Source of the DNA: JANOBJ01 sp031411575
GTDB taxonomy: Bacteria > Pseudomonadota > Gammaproteobacteria > Burkholderiales > Burkholderiaceae_C
Length of the DNA stretch: 6,764 nt
Reading direction: 5' to 3'
Assembly (NCBI GenBank): GCA_031411575.1
Contig: JANOBJ010000163.1
Location: 1 to 6,764 of the forward strand
Part shown: in pieces, positions 6,444 through 6,764 of the stretch
Layout of the letters: every line of letters starts with the position of its first letter
How positions within the stretch are numbered: position 1 is the stretch's first letter
Program-made: the position numbers and the translations under genes
Notes under the pieces: model-generated
What the model saw: only the letters and a program-made list of their open reading frames with translations
The model's database searches: none
What the model was told of the DNA's origin: nothing

Positions 6444-6764
6444 AGCAGCACGCGGCGGAAGTCGCCGAGGATCTGTCCGAGGTAGGCGTTGAAGCGGGCC
6501 GCCGCGGCACCATCGATCACGCGGTGATCCCAGGTGAGCGAGAGCGGCAGCATCAGGCGAGGCTGGAAGGCCTTGCCGTCCCACACCGGTTCCATCTGGC
6601 TCTTGCAGACACCCAGGATCGCCACCTCAGGCGCGTTGATGATCGGCGTAAAGTACCGCCCGCCAATGCCGCCCAGGCTGCTGATGGTGAAGCAGGCGCC
6701 GCTCATGTCGGCCGGCCCCAGCTTGCCATCGCGCGCCTTCTTGGCGAGGTCGCCCATCTCGGTG
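6440..6764 (-). CDS. aceF: Dihydrolipoamide acetyltransferase (PDH E2), C-terminal part
   Basis: This is the last 107 residues of the E2 core enzyme, which transfers the acetyl group from lipoamide to CoA. The frame stays open to the right edge, so the lipoyl domains, peripheral-subunit-binding domain and most of the catalytic domain lie outside the window. Visible catalytic-domain hallmarks are EMGDLAKKARDGKL, FTISSLGGIGG, FTPIINAPEVAILGV and the active-site motif DHRVIDGA with its catalytic His and Asp, followed by the short C-terminal helix ending in RRVLL. The ATG at 6757 is internal to the domain and not a start. PDH rather than 2-oxoglutarate dehydrogenase E2 is favoured by the TPIINAPEVAILGV wording and by the lipoyl-E3 gene downstream. 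The stop codon (6442-6440) is followed within 37 bp by the peptidase gene. Confidence 0.95.
   Translation of the reverse strand, partial: TEMGDLAKKARDGKLGPADMSGACFTISSLGGIGGRYFTPIINAPEVAILGVCKSQMEPVWDGKAFQPRLMLPLSLTWDHRVIDGAAAARFNAYLGQILGDFRRVLL

Noticed and set aside
6403..6513. Longer N-terminus for the BPH-type peptidase, back to an ATG at 6513
   Set aside because: The added residues overlap aceF, are Arg/Pro/Cys-rich and would bury the expected N-terminal Thr nucleophile.

Overview
The window reads as chromosomal DNA of a GC-rich betaproteobacterium, most likely Burkholderiales and probably Comamonadaceae. Three things point there. A Bug-type solute-binding protein is present. A dihydrolipoyl dehydrogenase carries its own N-terminal lipoyl domain. 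A proteasome-like peptidase of the BPH (betaproteobacterial proteasome homologue) type lies beside it. This placement comes from gene content and recalled families, not from a search. Both edges cut through genes.

Left part (1-3901), an accessory-looking block: the C-terminal 192 residues of a tripartite tricarboxylate transporter (TTT/Bug) periplasmic receptor on the plus strand meet, tail to tail with an 8-bp overlap, an exported UlaG-like metallo-beta-lactamase-fold hydrolase on the minus strand. Upstream of the hydrolase, in the same direction and 60 bp away, is a Crp/Fnr-family regulator. A cytochrome P450 runs divergently from it. The roughly 165-bp divergent gap holds a plausible sigma70 promoter for the regulator and a 16-bp dyad with the 5-6-5 layout of Crp/Fnr operators. 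Regulator, hydrolase and P450 could form one control unit; their substrate cannot be read from the sequence.

Right part (3947-6764), a core-metabolism operon on the minus strand: the 3' end of the pyruvate dehydrogenase E2 gene (aceF), then a BPH-type Ntn-hydrolase gene, then the E3 gene lpdA. The peptidase gene starts 37 bp after aceF ends and overlaps lpdA by 4 bp (ATGA). It is therefore probably co-transcribed, and translationally coupled to lpdA. E2 transfers the acetyl group to CoA and E3 reoxidises the lipoamide; the peptidase has no obvious part in that cycle, which makes its position the most notable feature here.

Smaller points of interest are a 14-codon frame bridging aceF and the peptidase gene through two ATGA overlaps, and an AT-richer patch of two adjacent hairpins inside the lpdA linker that looks like an in-frame remnant of a dispersed repeat. 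No RNA gene, CRISPR array, insertion sequence or convincing intrinsic terminator was seen, and no gene-free stretch exceeds 300 bp.
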